Shown here: positions 42,008-55,806 of the stretch, piece by piece
How the letters are laid out: every line of letters starts with the position of its first letter
How positions within the stretch are numbered: the stretch's first letter is position 1
Origin: Shimia sagamensis
Lineage (GTDB): Bacteria; Pseudomonadota; Alphaproteobacteria; Rhodobacterales; Rhodobacteraceae
Reading direction: 5' to 3'
Assembly (NCBI RefSeq): GCF_900182745.1
Contig: NZ_FXTY01000004.1
Location: 372,001 to 436,000, forward strand
Length of the DNA stretch: 64,000 bases
Position numbers and translations under genes: made by a program
Notes under the pieces: generated by a model
Databases searched by the model: none
Seen by the model: only the letters and a program-made list of their open reading frames with translations
Told to the model about the DNA's origin: nothing

Positions 42008-44365
42008 ATGACCAAACAATCGAGGGCTTTGGCGATCGCCAAAGACGGGGGAGAGGTGCAGAATCGGCGCCTCATAACAGCGTTTTTCTTTGCAATTTTT
42101 GCGGTTGTGATCGCGATGCCAACCTTTGGCCGCGCACAAACGTATAATTTCAGCTCCATTCGGGTGGAAGGCAATCAGCGGATCGAAGCCGCCGCGGTGG
42201 CCAACTACGCTGCGATTCCACGTGGCACGGCTGTTACGGCTGGTCAGGTGAATGCTGCGTATCAGCGCGTTTTGGGAAGTGGTGTGTTTGAAACCGTTGA
42301 AATGGTTCCAAGTGGCAGCACCCTTGTCATCAAGGTGACGGAGTATCCCACAATCAACCGCATCAACTTTGAGGGCAACAAGCGTCTCAAAGATGAGGCG
42401 TTGTCGCAGTTGGTGGAATCAGAGTCTCGTCGTGTTTTAAATCCAGCGGTTGCGGAGCGTGACGCCGCGCGCATCACACAGGCGTATTCTGAACAGGGCC
42501 GTTTGGCCGCGCGCGTGAACACCCGTGTTATTCGACGCAGCGACAATCGCGCGGACCTGATCTTTGAAGTGTTCGAAGGTGGTGTCGTCGAAATTGAGCG
42601 CATTGGCTTTGTGGGCAACCGCAACTTTAGTGACAATCGGTTGCGTCGTGTTTTGGCGACCAAACAGGCAGGTCTTCTTCGGGCGTTCTTTAAACAGGAC
42701 ACCTTTGTGAATGACCGCATCGAGTTTGATAAGCAGGTGCTGCGCGATTTCTATCTGTCGCGAGGGTATGTCGACTTCCGCACGGTGGGTGTGAACGCAG
42801 AATTGTCTCGTGAGCGGGACGGCTATTTCCTGACGTTCAACATCGAGGAAGGCCAGCAGTTCAAGTTTGGCAACATCACGGCGACAAGCGAAATTGATGG
42901 CGTTGATGCGCAGGCCTATCTGGACACGCTGCGTCTGAAGCCGGGTGTGGTATACTCTCCGACACTGGTGGAAAACTCAATTTCCCGGATGGAACGGTTT
43001 GGTCTGAAACAGGGGCAAGATTTCCTGCGGGTGGACCCGCGGATTTCGCGCAACGACCGTGATTTGACGCTGGATGTGGATTTCGTACTGACCAAAGGCC
43101 CTAAGATCTTTGTTGAGCGCATCGACATCGAAGGCAACACAACAACGTTGGACAAGGTGATCCGGAACCAGTTCCGCATTGCCGAAGGCGATCCCTTTAA
43201 CCCACGCGAAATCCGTGAAAGCGCAGAACGCATCCGTGCGCTTGGGTTCTTCACGGTGGCAGATGTGAATGCCCGAGAGGGCAGCTCGCCAAGCCAAGTG
43301 ATTGTGGATGTGGATGTTGAAGAGCAGCCAACAGGTTCATTGGCGCTGGGTGGTACCTATTCGACCAACGATGGGCTGGGGCTTGTTGTGCGGTTCAACG
43401 AGTCAAACTTCCTTGGGCGTGGCCAGAGCTTTGGACTGTCCTTCTCCACCTCGTCAGACATTAAAGACTACAGTTTGTCGTTTGCGGAACCAGCGTTTTT
43501 GGGGCGTAACTTGACCGCCGGATTTGGGTTCTTCTACAAGGAGTTCGAGCCCGGAGAAGCGCGCTTTACCAACACTGTTGGAGAGTTTTCTCCATATCTC
43601 GGATTTGAGATGGGTGAGTATTCCAACATGCAGCTGCGGTATAAGTTGGAACGATCCGATATCACCGTTGAGAGCGCAAATGCGGTGCCCGGCTCGATTA
43701 TTGATACTGAAGCTTCTCGTGGCGAACTCTGGAAGAGCTCCGTCGGCTACACCTATCGCTATGATACACGCCGGCGCGGACTTGATCCAAACCGAGGGTA
43801 CCTTTTGGAGTTTGGACAAGACTTCGGTGGGCTTGGCGGCGACTATACATTTGTTTCAACAACCGCGCGTGCGGTGGCTGAATCCAAAGTATGGCATGAA
43901 GAGGTGACCTTGCGTGCCACGTTGCAAGGTGGTGCTTTGTACTCTCCAGATGGCGACAGTCGGATTGATGATCGCTACATCGTTAGCAATCGGGACATCC
44001 GCGGCTTTGAGCCGTACGGCATCGGCCCGCGTGAGCGTTCGGCGGATGGGTCGTTGGATGACGCCTTGGGTGGCAAGTACTACGCTTCGGCCCGGTTTGA
44101 GGCGGAGTTTCCGTTGGGCCTGCCGGAAGAACTGGGGATCACAGGCGGCTTGTTCTACGATGTTGGGTCGTTGTGGGGGCTGGACAACACAAGCGGTGTA
44201 GGCACAGTCTACTATGAAGACTTCACCTTACGTCATGTGATTGGGGCGTCGATCTTCTGGACAACGCCAATTGGCCCGCTGCGGTTCAACTTCACCAAAG
44301 CCCTGCAGAAAGAAGAGTTTGATCGGGATCAGAGTTTTGACTTCACCATCAGTGCCCAGTTCTGA
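42008..44365 (+). CDS. bamA: Outer membrane protein assembly factor BamA
   Basis: BamA is the beta-barrel insertase of the outer membrane. The 785-residue protein has a cytoplasmic-looking leader and signal (LITAFFFAIFAVVIAMPTFGRAQ), five POTRA domains (the first at FSSIRVEGNQRIEAAAV, the third at IERIGFVGNRNFSDNRLRRV, the fifth at FVERIDIEGNTTTLDKVIRNQFRIAEGDPFN), and a C-terminal 16-strand barrel with GGLFYDVGSLWG and the end motif FDFTISAQF. The ATG at 42008 is preferred over a TTG two codons earlier. skp follows 6 bases on. Confidence 0.97.
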   Translation: MTKQSRALAIAKDGGEVQNRRLITAFFFAIFAVVIAMPTFGRAQTYNFSSIRVEGNQRIEAAAVANYAAIPRGTAVTAGQVNAAYQRVLGSGVFETVEMVPSGSTLVIKVTEYPTINRINFEGNKRLKDEALSQLVESESRRVLNPAVAERDAARITQAYSEQGRLAARVNTRVIRRSDNRADLIFEVFEGGVVEIERIGFVGNRNFSDNRLRRVLATKQAGLLRAFFKQDTFVNDRIEFDKQVLRDFYLSRGYVDFRTVGVNAELSRERDGYFLTFNIEEGQQFKFGNITATSEIDGVDAQAYLDTLRLKPGVVYSPTLVENSISRMERFGLKQGQDFLRVDPRISRNDRDLTLDVDFVLTKGPKIFVERIDIEGNTTTLDKVIRNQFRIAEGDPFNPREIRESAERIRALGFFTVADVNAREGSSPSQVIVDVDVEEQPTGSLALGGTYSTNDGLGLVVRFNESNFLGRGQSFGLSFSTSSDIKDYSLSFAEPAFLGRNLTAGFGFFYKEFEPGEARFTNTVGEFSPYLGFEMGEYSNMQLRYKLERSDITVESANAVPGSIIDTEASRGELWKSSVGYTYRYDTRRRGLDPNRGYLLEFGQDFGGLGGDYTFVSTTARAVAESKVWHEEVTLRATLQGGALYSPDGDSRIDDRYIVSNRDIRGFEPYGIGPRERSADGSLDDALGGKYYASARFEAEFPLGLPEELGITGGLFYDVGSLWGLDNTSGVGTVYYEDFTLRHVIGASIFWTTPIGPLRFNFTKALQKEEFDRDQSFDFTISAQF

Positions 44366-44371
44366 TTTGAT

Positions 44372-44938
44372 ATGAGTGGAAATGCACTTCGCATAGTATT
44401 TCTGGTCGGGGCGCTTCTCGGCGCCCCGTTTGCCTTTGCGCAAGAAACCGCATTGCCGCAGTCCCAAGTGTTGACTGTCGACAGTGACGTGATGTTCAGT
44501 CAGTCGATGTTTGGCATTCGCGTGGCCCAAGAGTTGGCGGCGGACGAGTCAATTTTGTTGGCGGAGAACAGACGCATTCAGGCGGAGTTGACGGCGGAAG
44601 AGAGGGCGCTCACCGACAAGCGCGGTGAGATGGACGCAGACGCGTTTCGTGCGGTGGCAGAGGCGTTTGACGCACGGGTGGTGCAGATCCGCTTGGAACA
44701 AGACCAGAAAGCCTCCAATTTGGAGCAGCGTCGTCAGCGCGAGCAGGAGGCCTTTATCCGTGTTGCCAGCCCAGTTTTGACAGCGCTGATGCGGGATGCC
44801 GGGGCGAGCGTGATCCTGGAGCGCCGGGACATTTTGCTGGGAGACCCGGCAGTGGATGTGACGTCTTTTGCGATTGAGCGCCTCAATCGAATGTTGGGAG
44901 ATGGGCGGGCCAAAAGCGGGCTACCGGAAGACGAATAG
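44372..44938 (+). CDS. skp: OmpH/Skp-family periplasmic chaperone
   Basis: Skp holds unfolded outer-membrane proteins in the periplasm and hands them to BamA. The 188-residue protein has a signal peptide (FLVGALLGAPFAFAQ), a short core strand (VLTVDSDVMFSQSMFG), and a long charged helical arm (residues ~50-125, for example LTAEERALTDKRGEMDADAFRAVAEAF), then VILERRDILLGDPAVDVTSFAIERLN. The arrangement and the position after bamA identify it; sequence similarity in this family is always low. Confidence 0.88.
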   Translation: MSGNALRIVFLVGALLGAPFAFAQETALPQSQVLTVDSDVMFSQSMFGIRVAQELAADESILLAENRRIQAELTAEERALTDKRGEMDADAFRAVAEAFDARVVQIRLEQDQKASNLEQRRQREQEAFIRVASPVLTALMRDAGASVILERRDILLGDPAVDVTSFAIERLNRMLGDGRAKSGLPEDE

Positions 44939-45077
44939 AAACAGGGTGTTGGCCTTGTTCCGATGGTTTTCGATTTTGGTGGCATGGTAAGTCATTGATT
45001 GCAGGCTGGCGCTTGCTCCTCGCGGCGCGGGTTGCTAGGGCTAGGATCAAAGTCTTAGGCCGCACGAGGAGCAAACT

Positions 45078-45542
45078 ATGTCCGAAGATCTCAAGAGCGC
45101 CGATATCGAACTGATCCAACGGCTCATTCCGCATCGCTATCCCTTTTTGCTGGTCGACAAAGTGATTGATATCGATGGATATCAATCGGCCAAAGGCATC
45201 AAGATGGTCACGATGAACGAGCCGCATTTTCAGGGCCACTTCCCCAAAAAGCCGATCATGCCAGGTGTAACCATTGTGGAAGCCATGGCGCAGACGTCGG
45301 CCATTATGGTGGGCGTAGCACTGGATTTGGCCGACAAAGACTTGTTGGTGTATTTCATGGGCATCGACAAATGTAAGTTCCGCCGGATGGTTGTTCCAGG
45401 TGACAAGCTGGAAATGAAAGTGGAAACCACCCGAGGCAAACCAGGCGGCAAAGTCTGGAAATTTGCTGGCACCGCAACAGTTGATGGCGACGTGGCGTGT
45501 GAAGTTGAATTCACCGCAATGATGGATTTGCCTAAGGAGTAA
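45078..45542 (+). CDS. fabZ: 3-Hydroxyacyl-[acyl-carrier-protein] dehydratase FabZ
   Basis: FabZ dehydrates 3-hydroxyacyl-ACP in fatty acid elongation and competes with LpxA for 3-hydroxyacyl-ACP. The 154-residue hot-dog protein has [43 protein letters not shown] with the catalytic His and Glu, [18 protein letters not shown] and [28 protein letters not shown] lies before the ATG. lpxA follows after 5 bases. Confidence 0.97.
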   Translation: MSEDLKSADIELIQRLIPHRYPFLLVDKVIDIDGYQSAKGIKMVTMNEPHFQGHFPKKPIMPGVTIVEAMAQTSAIMVGVALDLADKDLLVYFMGIDKCKFRRMVVPGDKLEMKVETTRGKPGGKVWKFAGTATVDGDVACEVEFTAMMDLPKE

Positions 45543-45547
45543 CGCTG

Positions 45548-46345
45548 ATGGCTATTTCTGCAAAAGCAGAGGTGCATGCCTCAGCGGTGATCGAAGACGG
45601 CGCGGTTGTTTCGGATGGCTGCGTTGTGGGGCCGTTTTGTGTGGTGGGGCCAAAGGTTGTGTTGCAGTCGGGTGTTGAGCTGAAGTCCCATGTGGTGGTG
45701 ACCGGAGACACCGAGATTGGTGCGAACACGGTTGTGTTTAGCTTCTCTGTGATTGGCGAAGTTCCGCAGGATCTTAAATTTGGTGGTGAAGACACCAAGC
45801 TGCTGATCGGTGAACGCAATCGCATCCGTGAGCATGTCACCATGAACAGTGGTACTGAGGGTGGTGGCGGAGTTACGCGCGTAGGCAACGACGGGTTGTT
45901 CATGGCCGGCTGCCACATCGCGCATGATGCACAGATTGGCAACAACGTGATTGTGGTGAATTCGGCAGCCGTGGCGGGACATTGTATCATTGAAGATGAC
46001 GTGATTATCGGCGGATTGTGCGGCATTCACCAGTGGGTGCGTATTGGCCGTGGTGCCATCATTGGCGCGGTCAGTATGGTGACAAACGACGTAATCCCTT
46101 ATGGCCTGGTGCAAGGACCGCGTGGCGAGCTTGACGGGCTGAACCTTGTGGGATTGAAACGTCGCGGTGTGGCACGTTCTGACATCACCGCTTTGCGGGC
46201 GGCGTTTCAGATGCTGGCGCAGGGCGAGGGTGCTTTTCAAGCGCGGGCCAAGCGTTTGGGCGAAGAGACCGACAGCGCGTATGTGCAAGAGATGGTTGCC
46301 TTTATCATGGGCGACTCTGACCGTTCTTTCCTGACGCCGAGGTAA
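45548..46345 (+). CDS. lpxA: UDP-N-acetylglucosamine acyltransferase
   Basis: LpxA transfers a 3-hydroxyacyl chain from ACP to UDP-GlcNAc, the first step of lipid A synthesis. The 265-residue protein is a left-handed beta-helix with hexapeptide repeats (VIEDGAVVSDGCVVGPFCVVG and onward), the catalytic His in GLFMAGCHIAHDAQIGNNVIV, GLCGIHQWVRIGRGAIIGAVSMV, and a C-terminal helical part with GLNLVGLKRRGVARSDITALRAAF. Confidence 0.97.
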   Translation: MAISAKAEVHASAVIEDGAVVSDGCVVGPFCVVGPKVVLQSGVELKSHVVVTGDTEIGANTVVFSFSVIGEVPQDLKFGGEDTKLLIGERNRIREHVTMNSGTEGGGGVTRVGNDGLFMAGCHIAHDAQIGNNVIVVNSAAVAGHCIIEDDVIIGGLCGIHQWVRIGRGAIIGAVSMVTNDVIPYGLVQGPRGELDGLNLVGLKRRGVARSDITALRAAFQMLAQGEGAFQARAKRLGEETDSAYVQEMVAFIMGDSDRSFLTPR

Positions 46346-46348
46346 ACA

Positions 46349-47149
46349 ATGAGCAGGCTGGCTATTCTTTGTGGCGGCGGCACTTTGCCGGTTACGCTGG
46401 CAACGGCGCATCCGGACGCAATGTGTGTTGTCTTTGAAGGTGTTTCACATGACATGCCCGGCGACGTATTTTCTCATCGTTTTGAAAAGATGGGCGGGCT
46501 GTTTGAGGCCTTGAAGGATGGCGGTGTAACGCGCCTTGTGATGGCTGGTGGCCTTGGACGTCCTCCTCTCAATCCTGCTGAGTTTGATGCTGGAATGATG
46601 GCTATTGCGCCACGCTTGATGCCCGCGCTGCAAGGTGGCGACGATGCAATTTTGCGGCTGATCATTGCGGTGTTTGAAGAGCAGGGCTTTGAGGTTGTTG
46701 GCGCACATGAGCTGCTTGACGGTTTGACCGCAGAAGAAGGCCTGTTGGCAGGTCCTGAACCGTCAAAGCAGGCCATGCAGGATGCAAGCAGGGCTGCGGA
46801 CATTTTGCTTGCACTGTCTCCGTTGGATGTGGGGCAGGGTGCAGTTGTGGCGGCGGGGCTCGCGCTTGGCATTGAGACCTTACAAGGCACCGACGCGATG
46901 TTGCGGTTTGTATCTGAGACGCCGGACCATTTGCGCCGCGGCAAAGGGGTTTTCCTAAAAGCACCAAAGCGGGGGCAGGATTTACGGGTAGATATGCCTG
47001 CGATTGGGCCGGATACCGTGCGAGCGGCTGCGAAGGCTGGCGTAGAAGGTGTCGTGGTGGCGGCAGGGCGCGTGGTTGTGTTGGGTCGATCGCAAACTCT
47101 TGCAGCATTGGAAGACACCGGACTGTTCTTGTTGTCGCGGGTGATCTGA
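46349..47149 (+). CDS. lpxI: UDP-2,3-diacylglucosamine pyrophosphatase LpxI
   Basis: LpxI hydrolyses UDP-2,3-diacylglucosamine to lipid X and UMP; alphaproteobacteria use it in place of LpxH. The 266-residue protein (formerly DUF1009) has LAILCGGGTLPVTLATAHPDA at the start, LFEALKDGGVTRLVMAGGLGRPPL, FEEQGFEVVGAHELLDGL, and the C-terminal GKGVFLKAPKRGQDLRVDMPAIGPDTV with VEGVVVAAGRVVVL. It lies between lpxA and lpxB, and its stop overlaps the lpxB ATG by one base. Confidence 0.95.
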   Translation: MSRLAILCGGGTLPVTLATAHPDAMCVVFEGVSHDMPGDVFSHRFEKMGGLFEALKDGGVTRLVMAGGLGRPPLNPAEFDAGMMAIAPRLMPALQGGDDAILRLIIAVFEEQGFEVVGAHELLDGLTAEEGLLAGPEPSKQAMQDASRAADILLALSPLDVGQGAVVAAGLALGIETLQGTDAMLRFVSETPDHLRRGKGVFLKAPKRGQDLRVDMPAIGPDTVRAAAKAGVEGVVVAAGRVVVLGRSQTLAALEDTGLFLLSRVI

Positions 47150-48300
47150 TGAAGGTGTTTCTGGTCGCAGGCGAGTTGTCGGGCGACCGGCTTGGTGGGG
47201 CGCTCATGGAGGGGCTGCGCCAACTGGTGCCGGATGTGCAATTTGCCGGCGTTGGTGGGCCGTTGATGGCAGCGCAGGGGCTTGAGAGCTTGTTCGCGAT
47301 GGATGAGTTAAGTGTGATGGGCATTGCAGAGGTGTTGCCCAAGTACCGACATCTGGTGAAGCGCATGCATCAAACCGCAAATGCGGCGCTGGACTGGCAG
47401 CCAGATGTGATGGTGACCATCGATAGCCCGGATTTCTGCCTGCGCGTGGCGCGGGAAGTGAAGGCGAAGAGCAACTTGCGATGCGTGCATTATGTGGCGC
47501 CGTCGGTTTGGGCGTGGCGGCCAAAGCGAGCCAAGAAAATGGCCAAACACGTGGATCAGGTTTTGGCGCTTTTGCCGTTTGAGCCGCCTTACATGGAGGC
47601 GGTTGGACTGCGCTGTGATTTTGTTGGTCATCCGGTGGTCACTGAACCAGTGGCAAGTGACGACGAGGTTACAGCGTTTCGGATGAACCATGGCATTGAT
47701 GACGCGCCGTTGCTGCTGGCCCTGCCGGGATCTCGGCGGGGGGAAGTTGGTCGGATGACGCCAACCTTTGGCGAAGTGGTCGCGCGATTGGTTCACCAGA
47801 AACCGGATTTGAAAGTTGTTGTGCCTGCGGCAGCGCCAGTGGCAGGGCTGGTGAAAGAGCTGGTAGCGGACTGGACAGTCACGCCAATTGTGCTTGATCC
47901 AAATGAGATGAGTGCAGCAGAGGCGCATGCGCAAAAACTCGCGGCGTTTAAGGCGGCGGATGTGGCTTTGGCGGCATCGGGCACCGTGTCGCTTGAACTT
48001 GCCGCCAGCGATACGCCTATGGTTATTGGCTATAACATGAGTTGGATCAGTTGGCAGATCATCAGCCGCATGCTCCTGATAGATACGGGCACGTTGGTGA
48101 ATTTGGTGGCAGAGAGTCGGACAGTGCCGGAATTTATGGGGCCAGCGTTTCAGGCTGAAGACATTGCGCCCGCCATTCTGCGGGTGCTGGATGACTCTTC
48201 GGGACAACGTGCGGCCATGGATCTGACCATGGAGCGTTTGGGGCGGGGACAGGAGTTCCCCGGTCTGCGCGCAGCCCGAGCTGTATTGGATGGACTGTAA
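47149..48300 (+). CDS. lpxB: Lipid A disaccharide synthase
   Basis: LpxB joins lipid X and UDP-diacylglucosamine to the lipid A disaccharide at the inner membrane. The 383-residue protein has VFLVAGELSGDRLGGALMEGL, FAGVGGPLMAAQGLESLFAMDELSVMGIAEVLP, VMVTIDSPDFCLRVAR, YVAPSVWAWRPKRAKK, CDFVGHPVV, LLALPGSRRGEVGRM and ALAASGTVSLELAASDTPMVIGY, all family signatures. Confidence 0.97.
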   Translation: MKVFLVAGELSGDRLGGALMEGLRQLVPDVQFAGVGGPLMAAQGLESLFAMDELSVMGIAEVLPKYRHLVKRMHQTANAALDWQPDVMVTIDSPDFCLRVAREVKAKSNLRCVHYVAPSVWAWRPKRAKKMAKHVDQVLALLPFEPPYMEAVGLRCDFVGHPVVTEPVASDDEVTAFRMNHGIDDAPLLLALPGSRRGEVGRMTPTFGEVVARLVHQKPDLKVVVPAAAPVAGLVKELVADWTVTPIVLDPNEMSAAEAHAQKLAAFKAADVALAASGTVSLELAASDTPMVIGYNMSWISWQIISRMLLIDTGTLVNLVAESRTVPEFMGPAFQAEDIAPAILRVLDDSSGQRAAMDLTMERLGRGQEFPGLRAARAVLDGL

Positions 48301-48302
48301 AA

Positions 48303-48881
48303 ATGATCGATGAGTTTGGCATTGCGCTGTCCGCAGTGACCGCGCATGTGGCCACCAATTTGGACAACCTCGCCATCATGGTTGGTTTGATCTTGACCGT
48401 TGGGCAGTTGCGGACCTTGAGCGGATATCTGATTGCACAGGGCATGATGCTGTCTGCGGCCTACTTTGTGTCCGCCGGGCTAGAGACTGGCTTGCCGCAT
48501 CAGGTTGGCTACCTCGGGTTCATTCCGATTGGATTGGGTCTGTATGCCTTGGTTGGGCGCTATCTGGGCGCTGATAGCACCGCCGCGGAGCAAGTGTCGA
48601 AGTCGCATGTTCTGGCAATTATTGCGCTTTTTCTCAGCGTGTCGTTTGACAGTTTCGCTGTGTTCACGCCGTTGTTGGCGGATTCGGGCCCGAGTTACAC
48701 AGCGCCAATTTTGTTTGGCGCAGGCCTTTCTGTGGTGGGTTTGGCCGTTGGGGGAGCTGCCTTAGCCTCGATGGCCCCTGCGAAGGTGTCACGTCTGGAG
48801 CGCCTTGAGTGGCTGGCACCTTATGTGATGATCGCCATCGGGCTTTACGTGGTGATCAATACTGGCACTGACATCACCTGA
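48303..48881 (+). CDS. CadD-like cadmium-resistance-family membrane transporter
   Basis: A 192-residue protein with about five or six hydrophobic segments. The motif ATNLDNLAIMVGLIL near residue 17 and SVSFDSFAVFTPLLADSG near residue 112 form the internal repeat typical of the CadD family (TN-x-D-N/D-L). Members confer cadmium or zinc tolerance in some bacteria; here the ion is unknown. It starts 2 bases after lpxB and shares its transcript, but a link to lipid A is not implied. Confidence 0.7.
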   Translation: MIDEFGIALSAVTAHVATNLDNLAIMVGLILTVGQLRTLSGYLIAQGMMLSAAYFVSAGLETGLPHQVGYLGFIPIGLGLYALVGRYLGADSTAAEQVSKSHVLAIIALFLSVSFDSFAVFTPLLADSGPSYTAPILFGAGLSVVGLAVGGAALASMAPAKVSRLERLEWLAPYVMIAIGLYVVINTGTDIT

Positions 48882-48890
48882 CGGCGCGGC

Positions 48891-50036
48891 TCAGTAGCCG
48901 CGCCAGATCCAGCCACCGCCATAGATGCGGGAGCTGTCGTTGTCATAAAACACACAGGCCTGACCGGGGGAGACACCCTCTTCTGGTGTGAGCAGCTCCA
49001 CCTCGGCGGTGTCCGGTCCTGTTGGACGCAAGATGGCGTCACGCGGTGGGCGAGTGGAACGCACTTTGACTGACATGTGCCACTCCTTGCGGCTTTCAAA
49101 CGGCTCATCCCCAAGCCAGTTGATTTCGCGGACCGGAATGATGCGAGTTGAAAGCAACTCTTTGGGGCCAACGACAACTTGTTTTTTGTCCACGTCGAGC
49201 TTCACCACATATAGCGGCGTCGTTAGGCCGCCAATGCCGAGACCGCGCCGTTGGCCAATGGTGTAGTGGATCACACCGTTGTGCGTGCCAAGGACAGCGC
49301 CCTCGTTATCAACAATTTCGCCTGGTTCCGCTGCACCGGGGCGTAGTTTTTCAATCACGCTGGCGTAGTCGCCATTGGGAACAAAGCAGATGTCTTGGCT
49401 GTCTGGTTTGTCCGCCACCGCAAGACCGTATTCGGCAGCCAAAGCACGGGTAGCGTCTTTGTTTGGCAGGTGGCCCAGTGGGAAGCGTAGATAATCAAGC
49501 TGCTCCGGGGTGGTGGAGAACAGGAAATAGCTTTGGTCGCGATTGGCGTCAGCGGCGGAGTGCAATTCCGGACCCTCTTCACCGAGTTTTCGCTGGATGT
49601 AGTGACCGGTGGCCATGCAATCCGCTTCCAGATCTTTGGCGGTTTCCAAAAGATCTTTGAATTTCACCCGTTCGTTGCAGCGGATGCAGGGCACAGGTGT
49701 GGCGCCGCCAAGATAGCTGTCGGCAAATTCATCAATCACGGCATCTTGGAAAATGTTCTCATAATCCAGGACGTAATGCGGAAACCCTTTTTCCTCAGCC
49801 ACACGTCGGGCGTCATGGATATCTATACCGGCGCAACAGGCGCCTTTTTTGGCCAAAGCCGCGCCGTGGTCGTAAAGCTGCAAAGTTACGCCAACCACAT
49901 CGTAGCCTTCGTCCGCCAATTGGGCGGCGACCACGGAACTGTCGACGCCACCGGACATGGCAACAACCACGCGGGTCTCGGATGGGGGTTTGGCAAAACC
50001 GAGCGAATTAAGGGGTGTGTCGCCATCAAGCGGCAT
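48891..50036 (-). CDS. mnmA: tRNA-specific 2-thiouridylase MnmA
   Basis: MnmA thiolates U34 of tRNAs for Glu, Gln and Lys. The 381-residue protein has the PP-loop [18 protein letters not shown] near residue 23, the catalytic Cys pair in [15 protein letters not shown] and [21 protein letters not shown]-like [17 protein letters not shown], and a C-terminal beta domain. GGAGAG precedes the ATG. With trmFO and gluQ at 57-59 kb and miaA at 35 kb, the window holds four tRNA-modification genes. Confidence 0.96.
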   Translation of the reverse strand: MPLDGDTPLNSLGFAKPPSETRVVVAMSGGVDSSVVAAQLADEGYDVVGVTLQLYDHGAALAKKGACCAGIDIHDARRVAEEKGFPHYVLDYENIFQDAVIDEFADSYLGGATPVPCIRCNERVKFKDLLETAKDLEADCMATGHYIQRKLGEEGPELHSAADANRDQSYFLFSTTPEQLDYLRFPLGHLPNKDATRALAAEYGLAVADKPDSQDICFVPNGDYASVIEKLRPGAAEPGEIVDNEGAVLGTHNGVIHYTIGQRRGLGIGGLTTPLYVVKLDVDKKQVVVGPKELLSTRIIPVREINWLGDEPFESRKEWHMSVKVRSTRPPRDAILRPTGPDTAEVELLTPEEGVSPGQACVFYDNDSSRIYGGGWIWRGY

Positions 50037-50159
50037 GGTGAGTCTCTCCGGGTCAGAAGTCCAAGAGAATATAGGAAAATCTTACACACTCTCAAGGGCT
50101 GCTTTAGGGCCTCGTTAAGTCCCATGCGCGATTATTTTCCCACCAAGAGGATGAGCGAG

Positions 50160-50432
50160 ATGTTTTTAAAGAAAGTGGAAGGCCCCAGATGTGTGACTCT
50201 GACCGATGGTCAGGTCATGACACGTGCCGACTTGCCGCCAGCCAAAACCAAGCGATGGGTGGCATCCCGCAAAGCGGCCGTGGTGCGTGGCGTGGCGTAT
50301 GGATTGATAACCAAGCGGGAAGCGCTTGAAATGTATAGTCTAAGTGAAGATGAATTTAATGAATGGGTGACAGCAGTTTCCACCCATGGGCAAGACGCGC
50401 TGAAGGCGACGGCCGTTCAAAAATATCGCTAA
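50160..50432 (+). CDS. sciP: CtrA inhibitory protein SciP (DUF1153 family)
   Basis: SciP blocks CtrA-dependent transcription at certain cell-cycle stages in Caulobacter by binding DNA or CtrA. The 90-residue product reads MFLKKVEGPRCVTLTDGQV and then TRADLPPAKTKRWVASRKAAVV, LITKREALEMYSLSEDEFNEW and ALKATAVQKYR, the whole DUF1153 pattern. The start is set at 50160 because the family begins M-F/Y-L-K-K-V; ATGs at 50124 and 50151 are possible. It lies 102 bases before ctrA on the same strand. Confidence 0.85.
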   Translation: MFLKKVEGPRCVTLTDGQVMTRADLPPAKTKRWVASRKAAVVRGVAYGLITKREALEMYSLSEDEFNEWVTAVSTHGQDALKATAVQKYR

Positions 50433-50447
50433 CTCTAGCAATCTCTG

Positions 50448-50500
50448 TTAACCTTCCTAAATCGGTAACCAGTCGTTAACCTTTATTCGTTAAGGTTAAC
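50448..50500. promoter_or_regulatory. CtrA-type TTAACC half-sites and 9-base inverted repeat before ctrA
   Basis: TTAACC occurs at 50448-50453 and 50476-50481, and its complement ends at 50500. GTTAACCTT (50475-50483) and AAGGTTAAC (50492-50500) form a perfect inverted repeat with an 8-base spacer. CtrA binds TTAA-based repeats and autoregulates in relatives, so this is a probable CtrA/SciP control site, 35 bases upstream of the ctrA ATG. Confidence 0.6.
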
Positions 50501-50534
50501 GACAGTAACCCTCCAACGTAAGGAAGCCGAACCA

Positions 50535-51251
50535 ATGAGAGTGCTGCTGGTCGAAGACGATCCTACAACATCCAAAAGCATCGAGATGATGTTGACTCAC
50601 GCCAACCTGAATGTTTACGCCACTGATCTTGGCGAAGAAGGCATCGATCTGGCGAAGCTTTACGATTACGACCTTATTTTGCTGGACCTGGGCTTGCCAG
50701 ACATGACCGGCCACGAGGTTCTGCGTCAGTTGCGCACCTCCCGTATCGACACACCAATTCTGATCCTGTCGGGTGCGGATGACACCGAAAGCAAGCTCAA
50801 GGGCTTTGGCTACGGTGCAGACGATTACCTGACCAAACCGTTCCACCGCGAAGAGCTGGTGGCCCGTATTCATGCCATTATCCGTCGCTCCAAAGGCCAT
50901 TCTCAGTCAATCATTAAGACTGGCCAGATTAACGTAAACCTGGATGCGAAGACTGTCGAAGTCGAAAACAAGCCTGTGCACCTGACCGGTAAAGAATACC
51001 AAATGCTGGAGCTGCTGTCCCTTCGTAAGGGCACCACGCTGACCAAAGAGATGTTCCTGAACCACCTGTATGGCGGCATGGACGAGCCGGAACTAAAGAT
51101 CATCGACGTGTTTATCTGTAAGCTTCGCAAGAAGTTGTCGGAGGCGACCGGTGGTGACAATTACATCGAGACCGTCTGGGGCCGTGGCTATGTGCTGCGC
51201 GATCCGGAACCGGTAGCTGGAACGGACGATCCGGTGGCGATGCGCGCCTAA
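50535..51251 (+). CDS. ctrA: Cell-cycle/motility response regulator CtrA
   Basis: CtrA is an OmpR-type regulator controlling cell cycle, motility and gene-transfer-agent genes in alphaproteobacteria. The 238-residue protein has the receiver [20 protein letters not shown] with phospho-acceptor Asp51 ([17 protein letters not shown]) and Lys in YLTKPF, then a winged helix with [32 protein letters not shown] and [14 protein letters not shown]. Asp51 and the sequence match CtrA closely. AAGGAAG precedes the ATG. sciP, coding for its inhibitor, lies just upstream. Confidence 0.97.
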   Translation: MRVLLVEDDPTTSKSIEMMLTHANLNVYATDLGEEGIDLAKLYDYDLILLDLGLPDMTGHEVLRQLRTSRIDTPILILSGADDTESKLKGFGYGADDYLTKPFHREELVARIHAIIRRSKGHSQSIIKTGQINVNLDAKTVEVENKPVHLTGKEYQMLELLSLRKGTTLTKEMFLNHLYGGMDEPELKIIDVFICKLRKKLSEATGGDNYIETVWGRGYVLRDPEPVAGTDDPVAMRA

Positions 51252-51307
51252 GGCGCCTGCGACCTCTGGACGTTGACGGTTGTCAGCCCTATTGCTTGGG
51301 AGGGTAG

Positions 51308-55689
<4,382 letters not shown>

Positions 55690-55718
55690 TCTCTCTCTAA
55701 GGTACTAATTCCCTTAAT

Positions 55719-55743
55719 GTTCTCAAATGTTCTCAAAAAGTTC
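55719..55743 (+). promoter_or_regulatory. LexA (SOS) box of alphaproteobacterial type
   Basis: GTTC at 55729-55732 and 55740-55743 are separated by exactly 7 bases, matching the GTTC-N7-GTTC box bound by LexA in Rhodobacter and other alphaproteobacteria. A third GTTC at 55719 lies 6 bases before the first. The box lies 64 bases before the ATG of the 40-residue protein and 30-54 bases after recG. Confidence 0.65.
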
Positions 55744-55806
55744 TTTACTCGACTCACCCAATATGAGAACAAAGTGGCAACAAAATGCTCGGGAAGGAGA
55801 GACCAA

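Noticed and set aside
55717..55806. Longer N-terminus for the 40-residue membrane protein
   Set aside because: It would put the LexA-type box inside the coding region and ignore the strong AAGGAGAG before the ATG at 55807.
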